Positions 1 to 8,135 of a DNA stretch of 64,000 nt are shown here, piece by piece. Every line of letters starts with the position of its first letter. Position 1 is the stretch's first letter. This DNA is from JAHRAW01 sp965262585 (GTDB lineage: Bacteria > Pseudomonadota > Gammaproteobacteria > Arenicellales > Poriferihabitantaceae): positions 1,054,001 through 1,118,000 of the forward strand of contig OZ253546.1 of the NCBI GenBank assembly GCA_965262585.1. The letters run 5' to 3'. Both the position numbers and the translations under genes were made by a program. The notes under the pieces were generated by a model. The model was not told the origin of the DNA. It ran no database searches and worked only from the letters and a program-made list of their open reading frames with translations.

Positions 1-524
1 GTCAGCGGCGAAGGCGTCAACTCGCCGATGAAGCCGGTGCCGATGGTGCTCAGCAATGCGCAACGTTGGCCGAGCCGCTCGAGGGCTTGAGCGAGGAGAT
101 ACGCGCAAGTGGTTTTGCCGTTGGTGCCGGTGATGCCGATGAGCCGCATATCCGCCGAGGGATGGCCGTAAAAACGGTCGGCGATAACGCCGATGTGTTT
201 TTTCAAACCGGCGACTTCGAAACTCGGTACGCCGTATTCGCGGCTCTCGCCACCACCGCGAAATTTTTCGCGTGCCACCGCCGCGGCGCCGTTTTCCACC
301 GCTTGCTGAATGTAGTCACGGCCATCGCTATCTTCGCCGGGCACGGCGATGAACAAGTCGTCGGTGCTGACCCGGCGGCTGTCGAGGCTGAGGCCGCGAA
401 TGCCGCGCTCGTTGCGAGACGCCACCGTTGCCAACCCGGCCAACAACACGCCCAGAGGTTGGGCCGGGGACCTCATGCGGCGCGTCATGCGCGTCTCGGC
501 GGCGGCTAGTGGCTGTGGATTCAT
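1..524 (-). CDS. murE: UDP-N-acetylmuramoyl-tripeptide synthetase MurE, N-terminal part
   Basis: MurE adds meso-diaminopimelate to UDP-MurNAc-L-Ala-D-Glu in cytoplasmic peptidoglycan precursor synthesis. The reading frame starts with ATG at 524, overlapping the ftsI stop as ATGA, and stays open to the window edge, so only about 174 residues are seen. Near residue 45 there is the Mur-ligase N-domain pattern LSLDSRRV, followed by DLFIAVPGEDSDGRDY. Near residue 136 comes the ATP-binding loop GITGTNGKTT. The C-terminal substrate-specificity region lies outside the window. The position directly after ftsI is the standard dcw order, which separates it from MurC, MurD and MurF. Confidence 0.95.
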   Translation of the reverse strand, partial: MNPQPLAAAETRMTRRMRSPAQPLGVLLAGLATVASRNERGIRGLSLDSRRVSTDDLFIAVPGEDSDGRDYIQQAVENGAAAVAREKFRGGGESREYGVPSFEVAGLKKHIGVIADRFYGHPSADMRLIGITGTNGKTTCAYLLAQALERLGQRCALLSTIGTGFIGELTPSPL

Positions 525-2266
525 GCGCCGTCCTCTTTGACTGCGGCGGCTCTGGTTGTCGCGGCCCTGGTTGCTGTAGCCTGGGTCGCAACCGGCGACA
601 GCGCATCGGGCTTGACGTTATACAACCGCATCAAGTCCTTCATTAAATTTGCGAACACCGGCGCCGCCACATCGCCACCGTAATAACGCTCGCCACGCGG
701 GTCGTCCACGGTCACCACCATGACGAACTTCGGATCGGAGATCGGGGCAATGCCGGCGAACACCGACAAGTATCGTTTGTCCTGATAGGCGCCATTCAGC
801 AACTTGTGAATGGTGCCGGTTTTTCCGCCGATTCGGTAACGCGGAATACGCGCCTTGCGGGCGGTGCCTTCGGGGCTTGCGGCGCGCTCCAGCATGCGGC
901 GGATGGCGCGTACCGTCTGCGCGCTGAATACGCGAGTGGCATCGGCGCGATAGCCCGGTGCTTTGGGTTGCAGCGTAACCGCTAGCAACTCGCCATCGGT
1001 GGCGAATACGCTGTAGGCGCGCGCCAGTTGCAACGGCGTGACGGAGAGACCGTAGCCGTAGGAAATGGTGGCGTGTTCGATGGGACGATTGCGACGCTTG
1101 AAAAGACCGGCGACTTCGCCGGGCAGGTTGGCGGCGCGCTGTCCGAAGCCGACCGCGGTGAAAGCGTCATACAAGTCATTGTAGGGAAACGACAGGGCGA
1201 TTTTGGCGACGCCGACGTTGCTGGAGCGCACCAACACATCGGCCACCGACAACGCTCCGTAGTCGTGAACATCGCGCACCGTGCGGCCACCGATTTTGTA
1301 GTAGCCGGGTGCGGTGTCCACAATCGTATCGGCATCCACCCGGCCGCTTTCCAGGGCCATGGCGATGGTGAAAGGTTTGGTGGTGGAACCCGGTTCGAGG
1401 ATATCGGTAACGCTGCGGTTTCGAAGCGCGTCACGGGTCATGGTACTGCGGTCGTTGGGGTTGAACTGCGGGGAGTTGACCATTGCCAGAATCTCACCGC
1501 TGGGAATCGCCAGCACCACCACGCTGCCACCGGCGGCGCGATGTTTATGCACCGCCGCTTCGAGATAGTCACCGGCAAGAGATTGAATGCGCTGGTCGAT
1601 GCTGAGAATCAAATCCCGACCCGGGCGTACCGGCTGAATGTTGTCGACGCGCTCGACGAAATTCCCGGTGCGAGATTTAAGCACACCGATGCGCCCGGGT
1701 TGGCCGCTGAGCGATGACTCGTGAGTGCGCTCCAAACCCTCTTGGCCGATGTCGTCCAAGTCGGTGAAGCCCACCAGATGCGCCCCGGCGGGGCCGCCCG
1801 GATAGTAGCGTTTATATTCCCGCTGCACCCCAACCCCCGGAATGGCGAGTTGCACCACGCGCTCCGCCAGCATCGGCGGCAAGCGTCGGCGGATATACAT
1901 AAAGTCAGAATTTTTATGCTTTGCGCATGCCGTGCGCAGTTGTTTTTCGGTAATCTTAATCAACGAGAACATCGGTTTCCAATGCTCCTCTGCGGCGCAA
2001 AACAACACCGGCTCAGCCCACAACGAACCCACCGGCGTACTCGCCGCCAACACCTGCCCGTTGCGGTCGAGAATGCGTCCACGGGCCGGCATCACGGTCA
2101 ATTCGCGCAAGTATCTGGCATCGCCTTGAGCGCGCAAGCGGTCGTGCTGGGTGATCTGCAAATCCACCACCTGCCAGCCGAGCCCCACAAACACCGCTAG
2201 CAGTGCGGTGAAAATAAAGCGTCGACGCCAACCCGGCGGCTTGCTGATTTTTGTGCGTGTAGACAT
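521..2266 (-). CDS. ftsI: Penicillin-binding protein 3, septal peptidoglycan transpeptidase FtsI
   Basis: FtsI is the essential septum-specific D,D-transpeptidase of the divisome. It is anchored in the inner membrane with its catalytic domain in the periplasm. The chosen ATG at 2266 gives 581 residues, close to the family norm. It lies just downstream of ftsL, whereas the longer frame from 2359 would run into ftsL. Visible features are an N-terminal membrane segment (about residues 18-38), a PBP dimerisation region starting near the ARGRILDRNG pattern, and the three penicillin-binding motifs: STTK (in EPGSTTKPF), SSN (in VRSSNVGVAK) and KTGT. The C-terminus is rich in Ala/Thr. Confidence 0.96.
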   Translation of the reverse strand: MSTRTKISKPPGWRRRFIFTALLAVFVGLGWQVVDLQITQHDRLRAQGDARYLRELTVMPARGRILDRNGQVLAASTPVGSLWAEPVLFCAAEEHWKPMFSLIKITEKQLRTACAKHKNSDFMYIRRRLPPMLAERVVQLAIPGVGVQREYKRYYPGGPAGAHLVGFTDLDDIGQEGLERTHESSLSGQPGRIGVLKSRTGNFVERVDNIQPVRPGRDLILSIDQRIQSLAGDYLEAAVHKHRAAGGSVVVLAIPSGEILAMVNSPQFNPNDRSTMTRDALRNRSVTDILEPGSTTKPFTIAMALESGRVDADTIVDTAPGYYKIGGRTVRDVHDYGALSVADVLVRSSNVGVAKIALSFPYNDLYDAFTAVGFGQRAANLPGEVAGLFKRRNRPIEHATISYGYGLSVTPLQLARAYSVFATDGELLAVTLQPKAPGYRADATRVFSAQTVRAIRRMLERAASPEGTARKARIPRYRIGGKTGTIHKLLNGAYQDKRYLSVFAGIAPISDPKFVMVVTVDDPRGERYYGGDVAAPVFANLMKDLMRLYNVKPDALSPVATQATATRAATTRAAAVKEDGA

Positions 2267-2279
2267 GGTTGCGCCGCGC

Positions 2280-2567
2280 CTAAGGCTCGGTTTCCAGCGT
2301 GAGCGTGATGATTTTATCCGCCGCCGGGGGTTCCATTCCCAGCCGCCGCCGCGCGTCATCCTCTACATTACGCCGCCTCGCCCAGGTCGTTTTCTCCAGC
2401 ACTAGCCGCCCGAGTTCGGATTGCAATTCCACTTTCTCATCCCCCACCTTGCGCCACTCGACGAAGGCGAGGCGATTCTGGTGGCGCACGGTTACCACGA
2501 CCACGGCGCTCACGACCGTAGCCAGCCACAGGATGATGAGCCATTTATTGGTGCTTGAGAGGTTCAT
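2280..2567 (-). CDS. ftsL: Cell division protein FtsL
   Basis: This is a short bitopic divisome protein that works with FtsB and FtsQ to activate FtsW-FtsI. The ATG at 2567 gives 95 residues starting MNLSSTNKW, just after the rsmH stop; a longer frame from 2609 would overlap rsmH. A single membrane helix spans roughly residues 8-26. It is followed by a charged coiled-coil-like stretch with an RRRNVEDDARRRLGM pattern typical of FtsL. Sequence conservation in this family is low, so position between rsmH and ftsI is the strongest support. Confidence 0.9.
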   Translation of the reverse strand: MNLSSTNKWLIILWLATVVSAVVVVTVRHQNRLAFVEWRKVGDEKVELQSELGRLVLEKTTWARRRNVEDDARRRLGMEPPAADKIITLTLETEP

Positions 2568-2574
2568 GCCTGGT

Positions 2575-3528
2575 TCACGCCCCCACTTGCGCTTCGAGTT
2601 TTTCGGCAACCCGCATCACCGCGCTTCTCGCACGGCGGTTTTCGGCGACTTCCCCGGCATCGGGTCGATGCAGTTTGCCAACCAGTTTGAGGGTCGGGGT
2701 TTTCATAGATTCGGTAATCGGCATGTCCGGCGGATACGGATCTCCTTTGGCTTGCTCGCGGAAAAAGCGTTTCACCAACCGGTCTTCCAGAGAATGGAAA
2801 CTGATCATCACCAACCGCCCCCCCGGCGCCAAACCGGCAAGGGCTTGCGGCAGAACTTTGCGCACTTCGCCGAGTTCGTCATTGACGGCGATGCGGATGG
2901 CTTGAAAGGTGCGGGTGGCCGGATGTTTGCCCGGTTCGCGGGTCGGCGAAGCGGCGGCCACCAGGTGGGCGAGTTCGGTGGTGGTGGCTATCGGCTGCTG
3001 CGCCTGCTTGATGGCGCGGGCGATTCTTCGGGCGAAACGCTCTTCGCCAAAACGCCGCAAAACGTCCGTCAACTCGCGTTCATCGATGGCTTCGAGCCAT
3101 TGGGCGGCGGCGCAACCGCTTTCCGGATCCATGCGCATATCCAAAGGGCCGGTGGCGGCGAAACTGAAACCGCGCTCCGCTTCATTGAGTTGCGGGGAGG
3201 AGACGCCGAAATCAAACAACATACCCGCCACCCGCCCGCCGAGGCCGCGATCTTCAAGAATTTCCCCGAGGCGGGAAAACGGCGCGTGGATGATTTCCAC
3301 GCGGGAATCATCACCGAGGTCTGCGCGCGCGCGGGCGATGGCGGCGGGATCGCGGTCGATAGCCAGCAGCCGCCCGCCATTGCCGAGGCGCGCGAGGATG
3401 GCTTGCGCGTGGCCGCCGCGCCCGTAAGTGGCGTCAACGACCAGATCGTCGGCGTCGATTTGCAATGCGTTTACCACGGCGTCCTTGAGCACCGGGATAT
3501 GGCCATGGCTGTGGGTTGGGCTAGGCAT
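2575..3528 (-). CDS. rsmH: 16S rRNA (cytosine-1402-N4)-methyltransferase RsmH
   Basis: RsmH (formerly MraW) methylates N4 of C1402 in 16S rRNA using S-adenosylmethionine. The start at 3528 gives 317 residues beginning MPSPTHSHGHIPVL. The HIPVL element near the N-terminus is typical of the family. Next comes the SAM-binding motif DATYGRGGH, then DRDP, and FDFGVSSPQL followed by RGFSF. Near the C-terminus the FHSLEDRLVKRFF block is diagnostic. The gene follows mraZ with a 5-bp gap and precedes ftsL, the classical dcw order. The longer frame upstream overlaps mraZ and is not needed. Confidence 0.96.
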   Translation of the reverse strand: MPSPTHSHGHIPVLKDAVVNALQIDADDLVVDATYGRGGHAQAILARLGNGGRLLAIDRDPAAIARARADLGDDSRVEIIHAPFSRLGEILEDRGLGGRVAGMLFDFGVSSPQLNEAERGFSFAATGPLDMRMDPESGCAAAQWLEAIDERELTDVLRRFGEERFARRIARAIKQAQQPIATTTELAHLVAAASPTREPGKHPATRTFQAIRIAVNDELGEVRKVLPQALAGLAPGGRLVMISFHSLEDRLVKRFFREQAKGDPYPPDMPITESMKTPTLKLVGKLHRPDAGEVAENRRARSAVMRVAEKLEAQVGA

Positions 3529-3533
3529 CCCGA

Positions 3534-3992
3534 CTACAGGGAAAGTTGTTCCATTTCTGCCGAAATCTTTCCCATGTCCAGGTCTTCCCGCAACCACTGG
3601 TCGCGCCGCACGCTCCAAAGTTCTTCGCTCCACAACTCAAACTTGTTGCCCTGCCCTATGAGGTAGACCTCGCGCTCCATCGCCGCAAATTCCCGAAGCG
3701 GCCCGGGCAGCAACACCCGCCCGTTCTTGTCCATATCAAGGTCGCTGGCGTAGCCAATGAAAAAGCGTTTGAGTTTCTGATGATTGCGGTCAAAATCCGG
3801 CAACGCCACCACCTTCTGCTCGACCTTGTTCCATTCATCCAGCGGATACATCCACAAGCAGGTCTCTTTGGTGTTGTTCACGGTCACCACCAGATGCCCG
3901 CCACAACGCTCCACCAACTCCTCCCGATACCGCCCCGGAATGGCCAGCCGCCCCTTGGTGTCCAGATTCAGCGCATTTGCACCTCGTAACAT
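3534..3992 (-). CDS. mraZ: Transcriptional regulator MraZ
   Basis: MraZ is the AbrB-fold, ring-forming DNA-binding repressor at the head of the dcw cluster. It is known to bind repeats in its own promoter. The ATG at 3992 gives 152 residues starting MLRGANALNLDTKGRL, matching the usual family start; an ATG four codons upstream is also in frame. Two SpoVT/AbrB-type repeats are visible: the DTKGRLAIP region near residue 12 and MDKNGRVLLP in the second half. The upstream region carries a strong promoter and spaced GTGG repeats, so autoregulation is likely. Confidence 0.95.
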   Translation of the reverse strand: MLRGANALNLDTKGRLAIPGRYREELVERCGGHLVVTVNNTKETCLWMYPLDEWNKVEQKVVALPDFDRNHQKLKRFFIGYASDLDMDKNGRVLLPGPLREFAAMEREVYLIGQGNKFELWSEELWSVRRDQWLREDLDMGKISAEMEQLSL

Positions 3993-4023
3993 AGTCCAAT
4001 CCAACTAGTTTTATGGAAATATA

Positions 4024-4076
4024 TCCACAATTACCCACATTTCGACACTATAAAGAGGTAAACAGGGAATTGTCAA
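4024..4076 (-). promoter_or_regulatory. dcw promoter with probable MraZ boxes
   Basis: Read on the minus strand, a perfect -35 TTGACA (4076-4071) is followed after 18 bp by a -10 TATAGT (4052-4047). Just downstream lie two GTGG-type repeats, GTGGG (4038-4034) and GTGGA (4028-4024), separated by 5 bp. MraZ operators are described as short TGGG-type direct repeats with such spacing. The promoter assignment is direct from sequence; the operator is inferred from spacing and location. Confidence 0.75.
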
Positions 4077-4180
4077 GGACAATTCGAGGGTTGCGCTAGG
4101 CGCGGGGGCTGGTATTTCTGTGTGTGGGGACAGGTCATCGTGCCTGTCCTTAATAATGAGTCGGCTTGCGCCGGGCCGTC

Positions 4181-4310
4181 GTCATTCCCGAACGATAGAA
4201 AAATAAGGCGCGCCAGCGACTATATTTTTCATCGTATCGGGAATCCAGTAAAACAATCCGGCGACAGCCGCTCCTCGCCGTCATTCCCGAATGATAGAAA
4301 AATAATGACG
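4181..4310. repeat. Dispersed palindromic repeats beside porin gene 1
   Basis: One complete 68-bp palindromic element (4181-4248) begins GTCATTCCCGAACGATAG and ends CATCGTATCGGGAATCCAG; its arms are imperfect inverted copies. After a spacer (CAATCCGGCGACAGCCGCTC), a second truncated copy starts at 4280. The same family recurs at 6.9-7.2, 14.8-16.3, 27.0-28.5 and 39.7-41.1 kb. Between the dcw promoter and these repeats, 4081-4180 holds a short hairpin (GGACAGG/CCTGTCC, 4129-4149) and no gene. Confidence 0.8.
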
Positions 4311-4332
4311 GGTTGTGTTTTTTTATTCGAAA

Positions 4333-4360
4333 AAAAACCGGAGCCGAGGCTCCGGTTTTT
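4333..4360 (-). terminator. Intrinsic terminator of porin gene 1
   Basis: A 13-bp perfect inverted repeat (AAAAACCGGAGCC, loop GA, GGCTCCGGTTTTT) sits 19 bp beyond the porin stop codon. With A and T runs on both sides it can work in either direction. The same hairpin follows the second porin at 6838-6868. Confidence 0.88.
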
Positions 4361-4378
4361 CGTGAATGGCGGTGAGGA

Positions 4379-5410
4379 TTAGAAATTAACCCGCATGCCA
4401 ATCAGGTGATGAACGCCGTCATCGTCTCTGTCTTTGGCTTCGATGTCAACATCGGTGGCTTCGTAATAAATCGTTAGACCACCGCCGATGTTGTGGTAGA
4501 CGCCCCAGGTCAACTGCTCCGGATCATCATAAACATTGTCACCGTCAACATTACCCTCGGAGTAGCCCAGCAACCAACTGGTTTTCTCGCTGAAGTTACC
4601 GCTACCATAAATGAAAGTGGTATCAATATCATCCCCATCGACATCAACCCCACTGGCATCCACAGAGTCATCTACTTCGTAGTTCTGCCACCCCACAGAT
4701 AGCGAGTATCCGCCGCCGAAGTTGGCTTTACCACCGATACCGAAACGGTCGGTTTCGAGGTCACCGGCATCATCATCTTCGTTGTCGTACGCTACGGCAA
4801 GGGTGAAACTGTCACTGATTGCCCAACTCAGACCAAGACCAACGCCATCGCCACGGAGGTCTTCCGCAGTGTCGCCGGTTTCCGAACTGGAATCGTCATT
4901 CAAGCGAATATCCAATTCAGCATACACGGGACCGAAGGAGTTGGAATACTTGATGGTGTTGGAGGAACGGTACGGACCATTACCGATACCGGAATACAGG
5001 TAGAAGCCGAGCGTGTAGGTCGGGCTGACTATCGTACCGAAGGTGTCGAAGTAGGAACTCCACTGGTTGCCGATATCGATACGGCCGAAGGGCCCGGAAA
5101 GACCGACTGTGGCGATACGGATATCTTGGGTGCCACCACCGTCTTTATGGTGCAATTCCCGATCTGTAGCGGTGGCAAACTCATACCGCCCGTGGGCGCT
5201 CAAGCCGTTGCCAATTTCCTTATTGTATTTGATGCCGAAACGGGATGAAACGCCGCTCACATCGGTGGTCGAATCAGCGTCCGCCAAATCGTTAGTGTCG
5301 TTGATATCAATAGCATTACTGATACGGCCATAGACCGTAACTTCACCATATGCTGCTACCGGCGCCACTATTGCGGCAGACACAGCGGCTGCGATTAGTT
5401 TCTTGTTCAT
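4379..5410 (-). CDS. General porin (OmpC/Porin_4-like), copy 1
   Basis: This is an outer-membrane trimeric-type porin for passive diffusion of small hydrophilic solutes. The ATG at 5410 gives 343 residues; an ATG ten codons upstream is in frame but lies before a plausible ribosome site (ACGAGGT). A signal peptide MNKKLIAAAVSAAIVAPVAA ends near residue 20. The mature protein starts with the typical EVTVYGRI strand. Many strands show alternating hydrophobicity, acidic loops carry DDSSSET, DNEDDDAG and VDVDGDDID runs, and the C-terminus is LIGMRVNF with the terminal Phe needed for Bam recognition. It is a close paralogue of the gene at 5809, in inverted orientation; differences concentrate in the acidic loops. 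Confidence 0.93.
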   Translation of the reverse strand: MNKKLIAAAVSAAIVAPVAAYGEVTVYGRISNAIDINDTNDLADADSTTDVSGVSSRFGIKYNKEIGNGLSAHGRYEFATATDRELHHKDGGGTQDIRIATVGLSGPFGRIDIGNQWSSYFDTFGTIVSPTYTLGFYLYSGIGNGPYRSSNTIKYSNSFGPVYAELDIRLNDDSSSETGDTAEDLRGDGVGLGLSWAISDSFTLAVAYDNEDDDAGDLETDRFGIGGKANFGGGYSLSVGWQNYEVDDSVDASGVDVDGDDIDTTFIYGSGNFSEKTSWLLGYSEGNVDGDNVYDDPEQLTWGVYHNIGGGLTIYYEATDVDIEAKDRDDDGVHHLIGMRVNF

Positions 5411-5490
5411 GAGATACCTCGTGGTTAGTACAGTTATCAAGTAATTACATTGGGTTAATGTGAACCTAAATCCACATTACTGCGCGAGCA

Positions 5491-5518
5491 AATATACCAG
5501 CATTGATTAGGATTGCAA
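5491..5518 (-). promoter_or_regulatory. Probable promoter of porin gene 1
   Basis: On the minus strand, TTGCAA (5518-5513) is separated by 16 bp from TATATT (5496-5491), about 80 bp upstream of the porin start. This is a good match to a sigma-70 promoter. No equally clear promoter is visible before the paralogous porin at 5809. Confidence 0.55.
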
Positions 5519-5662
5519 GCGGTTTTGCCATTTTTTTGCCATAAATGTTAAATAATTGTAATTATTGCCGAAAAACCGCGAAAACATTGAGGTTTAGGCG
5601 GGTAAATCCGATGGTTTCGGGGGTTTTGAGGGGTGATTTGAGAGGGTTTTCTTTGGAATTTC

Positions 5663-5696
5663 GGGGTTGTGGGGGTGGGAGTGGGGGTTTTGGGGG
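5663..5696 (+). other. G-quadruplex-forming motif between the two porin genes
   Basis: Five runs of three or more G (GGGG, GGGGG, GGG, GGGGG, GGGGG) are separated by 1-4 bases within 34 bp on the plus strand. This easily satisfies the G3+N1-7 rule. More G-runs lie upstream (5619-5646). The motif sits about 110 bp upstream of porin 2 and within the unique spacer separating the inverted porins. Confidence 0.75.
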
Positions 5697-5808
5697 TAAT
5701 GAGGTGGTGGGAATCCAGTCGAATAATCCGGGTAACAAAATGTCGCCGTAAGTTTGCCGCTTCTTGATTGGATAGTACTTGATAACTGTACTAACTACGA
5801 GGTATCTC

Positions 5809-6819
5809 ATGAACAAGAAACTAATCGCAGCCGCCGTATCCGCCGCAGTAATGGCGCCGGTAGCAGCATATGGCGAAATTACGGTCTATGGCCGTATTAA
5901 CAACGCCATTGACATCAACGATCTTTCCGATGCGGCGGACGCTGATTCGACAACCGATGTGAGCAGCGTTTCATCCCGTTTCGGCATCAAATACAACAAG
6001 GAAATCGGCAACGGCTTGAGCGCCCACGGGCGTTATGAGTTTGCCACCAGAACCGACAGAGAACTGCCGGGCATCGCCGACGTCCGTATCGCCACAGTCG
6101 GTCTTTCCGGGCCCTTCGGTCGTATTGATGTCGGTAACCAATGGAGTTCCTACTTCAACACCTTTGGTACGCTGGTCAGCCCGACCTACACAATCGGCTA
6201 CTACCTGTACTCGTCTATCGGCGGTGCTCCTTACCGTTCTTCCAACACCATCAAGTATTCCAACTCCTTCGGCCCGATATATGCTGAATTGGATGTTCGC
6301 GTGAATGATGATGGTAACGAAGGCGGCGATGTGGCGGAAAAAGTCCGTGGCGACGGCGTTGGTCTTGGCCTGAGTTGGGCAATCAATGACAATTTCACCA
6401 TTGCTGCGGCTTGGGATGCGGAAGATGGGGCTGATGCTGCGACTTCCGGCGATCCAGACGCCCCCGACACCGACCGTTTCGGTATCGGCGCCAAAGCCAA
6501 CTTCGGCGGCGGATACTGGCTATCTGTGGGGTGGCAGAACCTCGAACAAGATGACGTGGGCACTGACGATGGGGCTGATATTGACACCACTTTCATCTGG
6601 GGCGGCGGTAACTTCAGCAAGAAAACCAACTGGTTGATTGGTTACGCCGAGGCTGACGATGACAGCAGTGCTTTTGATGATCCGGAGCAGTTGACCTGGG
6701 GCGTCTACCACAACATCGGCGGCGGTCTGAAGATTTACTACGAAGCGACTGACCTTGACGTTGAAGCCAGCGACAATGACGGCGTTCGTCACCTGATTGG
6801 CATGCGGGTTGATTTCTAA
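5809..6819 (+). CDS. General porin (OmpC/Porin_4-like), copy 2
   Basis: This is the second outer-membrane porin, 336 residues from the ATG at 5809. Its signal peptide is nearly the same as that of copy 1 (MNKKLIAAAVSAAVMAPVAA). The mature N-terminus is GEITVYGRI and the C-terminus LIGMRVDF. It shares the upstream 36 bp (TACTTGATAACTGTACTAAC through ACGAGGTATCTC) and the downstream terminator with copy 1, so the duplication covers the whole transcription unit apart from the promoter. Loop segments differ (for example DAEDGADAATSGDPDAPD), consistent with different surface epitopes or pore properties. Confidence 0.93.
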   Translation: MNKKLIAAAVSAAVMAPVAAYGEITVYGRINNAIDINDLSDAADADSTTDVSSVSSRFGIKYNKEIGNGLSAHGRYEFATRTDRELPGIADVRIATVGLSGPFGRIDVGNQWSSYFNTFGTLVSPTYTIGYYLYSSIGGAPYRSSNTIKYSNSFGPIYAELDVRVNDDGNEGGDVAEKVRGDGVGLGLSWAINDNFTIAAAWDAEDGADAATSGDPDAPDTDRFGIGAKANFGGGYWLSVGWQNLEQDDVGTDDGADIDTTFIWGGGNFSKKTNWLIGYAEADDDSSAFDDPEQLTWGVYHNIGGGLKIYYEATDLDVEASDNDGVRHLIGMRVDF

Positions 6820-6837
6820 TCCTCACCGTCATTCACG

Positions 6838-6868
6838 AAAAACCGGAGCCTCGGCTCCGGTTTTTTTT
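6838..6868 (+). terminator. Intrinsic terminator of porin gene 2
   Basis: A hairpin with arms AAAAACCGGAGCC and GGCTCCGGTTTTT and loop TC is followed by a run of eight T in total. It starts 19 bp after the porin 2 stop and is the mirror of the terminator at 4333-4360. Confidence 0.9.
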
Positions 6869-6887
6869 CGAATAAAAAAAAACACAA

Positions 6888-7196
6888 CCCCGTCATTCCC
6901 GCGCAACTGGAATCCAGAGAAAACATGTTGGCGACAGCCGCTCCTCGTCGTCATTCTCGTGCCCCCAAGTCGTTATTCCCGCGACAGCGGGGATGACGAG
7001 TTGGGGGACACGGGAATCCAGTAAAACATGCCGGCGATAGCCGACTCCCTACGCCGTCATTCTCGCGAAAGCGGGAATCCAGTGAGACATGCCGGCGATA
7101 GCCGACTCATTATTGGCTTTCTGGATTCCCGATACGATGAAAAATATGGTCGCTGGCGCTCCCTATTTTTCTATCGTTCGGGAATGACGGCGGCTG
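6888..7196. repeat. Palindromic repeat cluster between porin 2 and bamC
   Basis: In order there are: a dRS3-like ATTCCC...GGAAT half element; a long nested palindrome (about 6949-7020) whose arms contain GTGCCCCCAAGTCGTTATTCC and its complement; a spacer (AAAACATGCCGGCGATAGCC); a short palindrome with ATTCTCGCGAAAGCGGGAAT; the spacer again; and a 68-bp palindrome (about 7122-7190) like that at 4181 but in opposite orientation. Open frames here are translations of the repeat, not genes. Confidence 0.8.
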
Positions 7197-7295
7197 GCGC
7201 GGGTTTTGTGGTATTGCGTGGTCGGCAGGGGCAATCGCATCCAAATTGTGGTAAATTCGCCGCCCGAATACCTTACCCCATCCACTGTACCGACC

Positions 7296-8021
7296 ATGAA
7301 CAAATCACGCATTCTCGCCGTCCTCGTCTCCGCCTTGCTGTTGTTGTCGTGTTCGTCCGGCCCGAAGGAGCAGAAGGAAACCCGGCAAGGCAAGGATTCA
7401 CGCGACCGGGATTCATTGTTTGCCACTAAGAAAAATAGCACCGGTCGGGCAGCGTTGGCGGTGCCGCCGGATTTGCTGGCGTCTTCCAATGATAATGTGC
7501 AGGCAAATCTGGGGGGTGCCGGGTCCGGTTATGAGGTGCTGCCGGAAGTCATCGGTGCCACTATTGAATCCAGCGACGGCCGGTCGTGGCTGAAAGTTGA
7601 CGCCGATGCCGAAGTGGTGTGGCGCAAACTGACCGAATTTTGGGCTTTCGAGGAGATTGAATTGGTGAATTACCAGCCCGAAGCGGGATTGATGGAGACC
7701 GATTGGTTCGTCAAGAAGGCTGATGCGTCCGCCGGTGAGGGGGTCGGTTCCATCGCCGTGGAATTGTTCGAAGCGTTCACCAGTCGGCTCACCGCCCACG
7801 ATAAATTTACCGTCCGCCTGGAAAGAAGCCCGAACGGCACTAACTTGTATGTTACCCATCGCAGTCGGGGGAAAATTGAGAAGGTATACAAAAATCGAAA
7901 CAAAACCAGCGAGTTTGAATGGGTGGAACGGGCGCAGGATCCGGAAAAAATCGCGCAACTGTTGCAGACCCTCGTGCTATTGTTCGGTTCGGATATCGAA
8001 GGCGCGGAAGAACCTACCTGA
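7296..8021 (+). CDS. bamC: Outer membrane assembly lipoprotein BamC
   Basis: BamC is an accessory lipoprotein of the beta-barrel assembly machine. The ATG at 7296 gives 241 residues with a lipoprotein signal ending in the lipobox LLSC (Cys at about residue 20). A long unstructured stretch follows, including ALAVPPDLL, the conserved BamC segment that contacts BamD. Two helix-grip domains follow; the first contains SWLKVDADAEVVWRKLTEFW. In many gammaproteobacteria bamC follows dapA; here no dapA is present and repeats lie upstream. No clear promoter was identified. Confidence 0.88.
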   Translation: MNKSRILAVLVSALLLLSCSSGPKEQKETRQGKDSRDRDSLFATKKNSTGRAALAVPPDLLASSNDNVQANLGGAGSGYEVLPEVIGATIESSDGRSWLKVDADAEVVWRKLTEFWAFEEIELVNYQPEAGLMETDWFVKKADASAGEGVGSIAVELFEAFTSRLTAHDKFTVRLERSPNGTNLYVTHRSRGKIEKVYKNRNKTSEFEWVERAQDPEKIAQLLQTLVLLFGSDIEGAEEPT

Positions 8022-8135
8022 ATGGTTTGAGCCCGGCGGGGTGATGGTGATCATGCTCCGCGCTTTCCTCTGAGCGACACCGGAACCGGGGCCGGGCGAT
8101 TCTCCGCTCCGACCGCCATCGCGCAAACCCGCGGG

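Larger units (their letters stand above)
4308..6893. repeat. Inverted duplication carrying the two porin genes
   Basis: The arm 4308-5449 is an inverted, diverged copy of 5782-6893. It includes the short upstream leader, coding region, terminator and about 30 bp beyond it (CACAACCC then GTCATT). The centre (about 5450-5781) is unique and G-rich. Arms of this length and similarity could support inversion or gene conversion. Confidence 0.8.

Noticed and set aside
66..509. ORF antisense to murE, and other long antisense frames opposite ftsI, rsmH, ftsK and sfsA
   Set aside because: GC-rich codon bias opens antisense frames; none shows a recognisable domain, while the sense genes are certain.
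7028..7429. ORFs encoding a recurring DSRYDEKYGRWRSLFFYRSGMT-like peptide (also at 14.8-16.4 and 27.4 kb; named here by its ends, DSRYDEKY and YRSGMT)
   Set aside because: The peptide is the translation of the 68-bp palindrome, appears only in repeats and joins different frames by chance.
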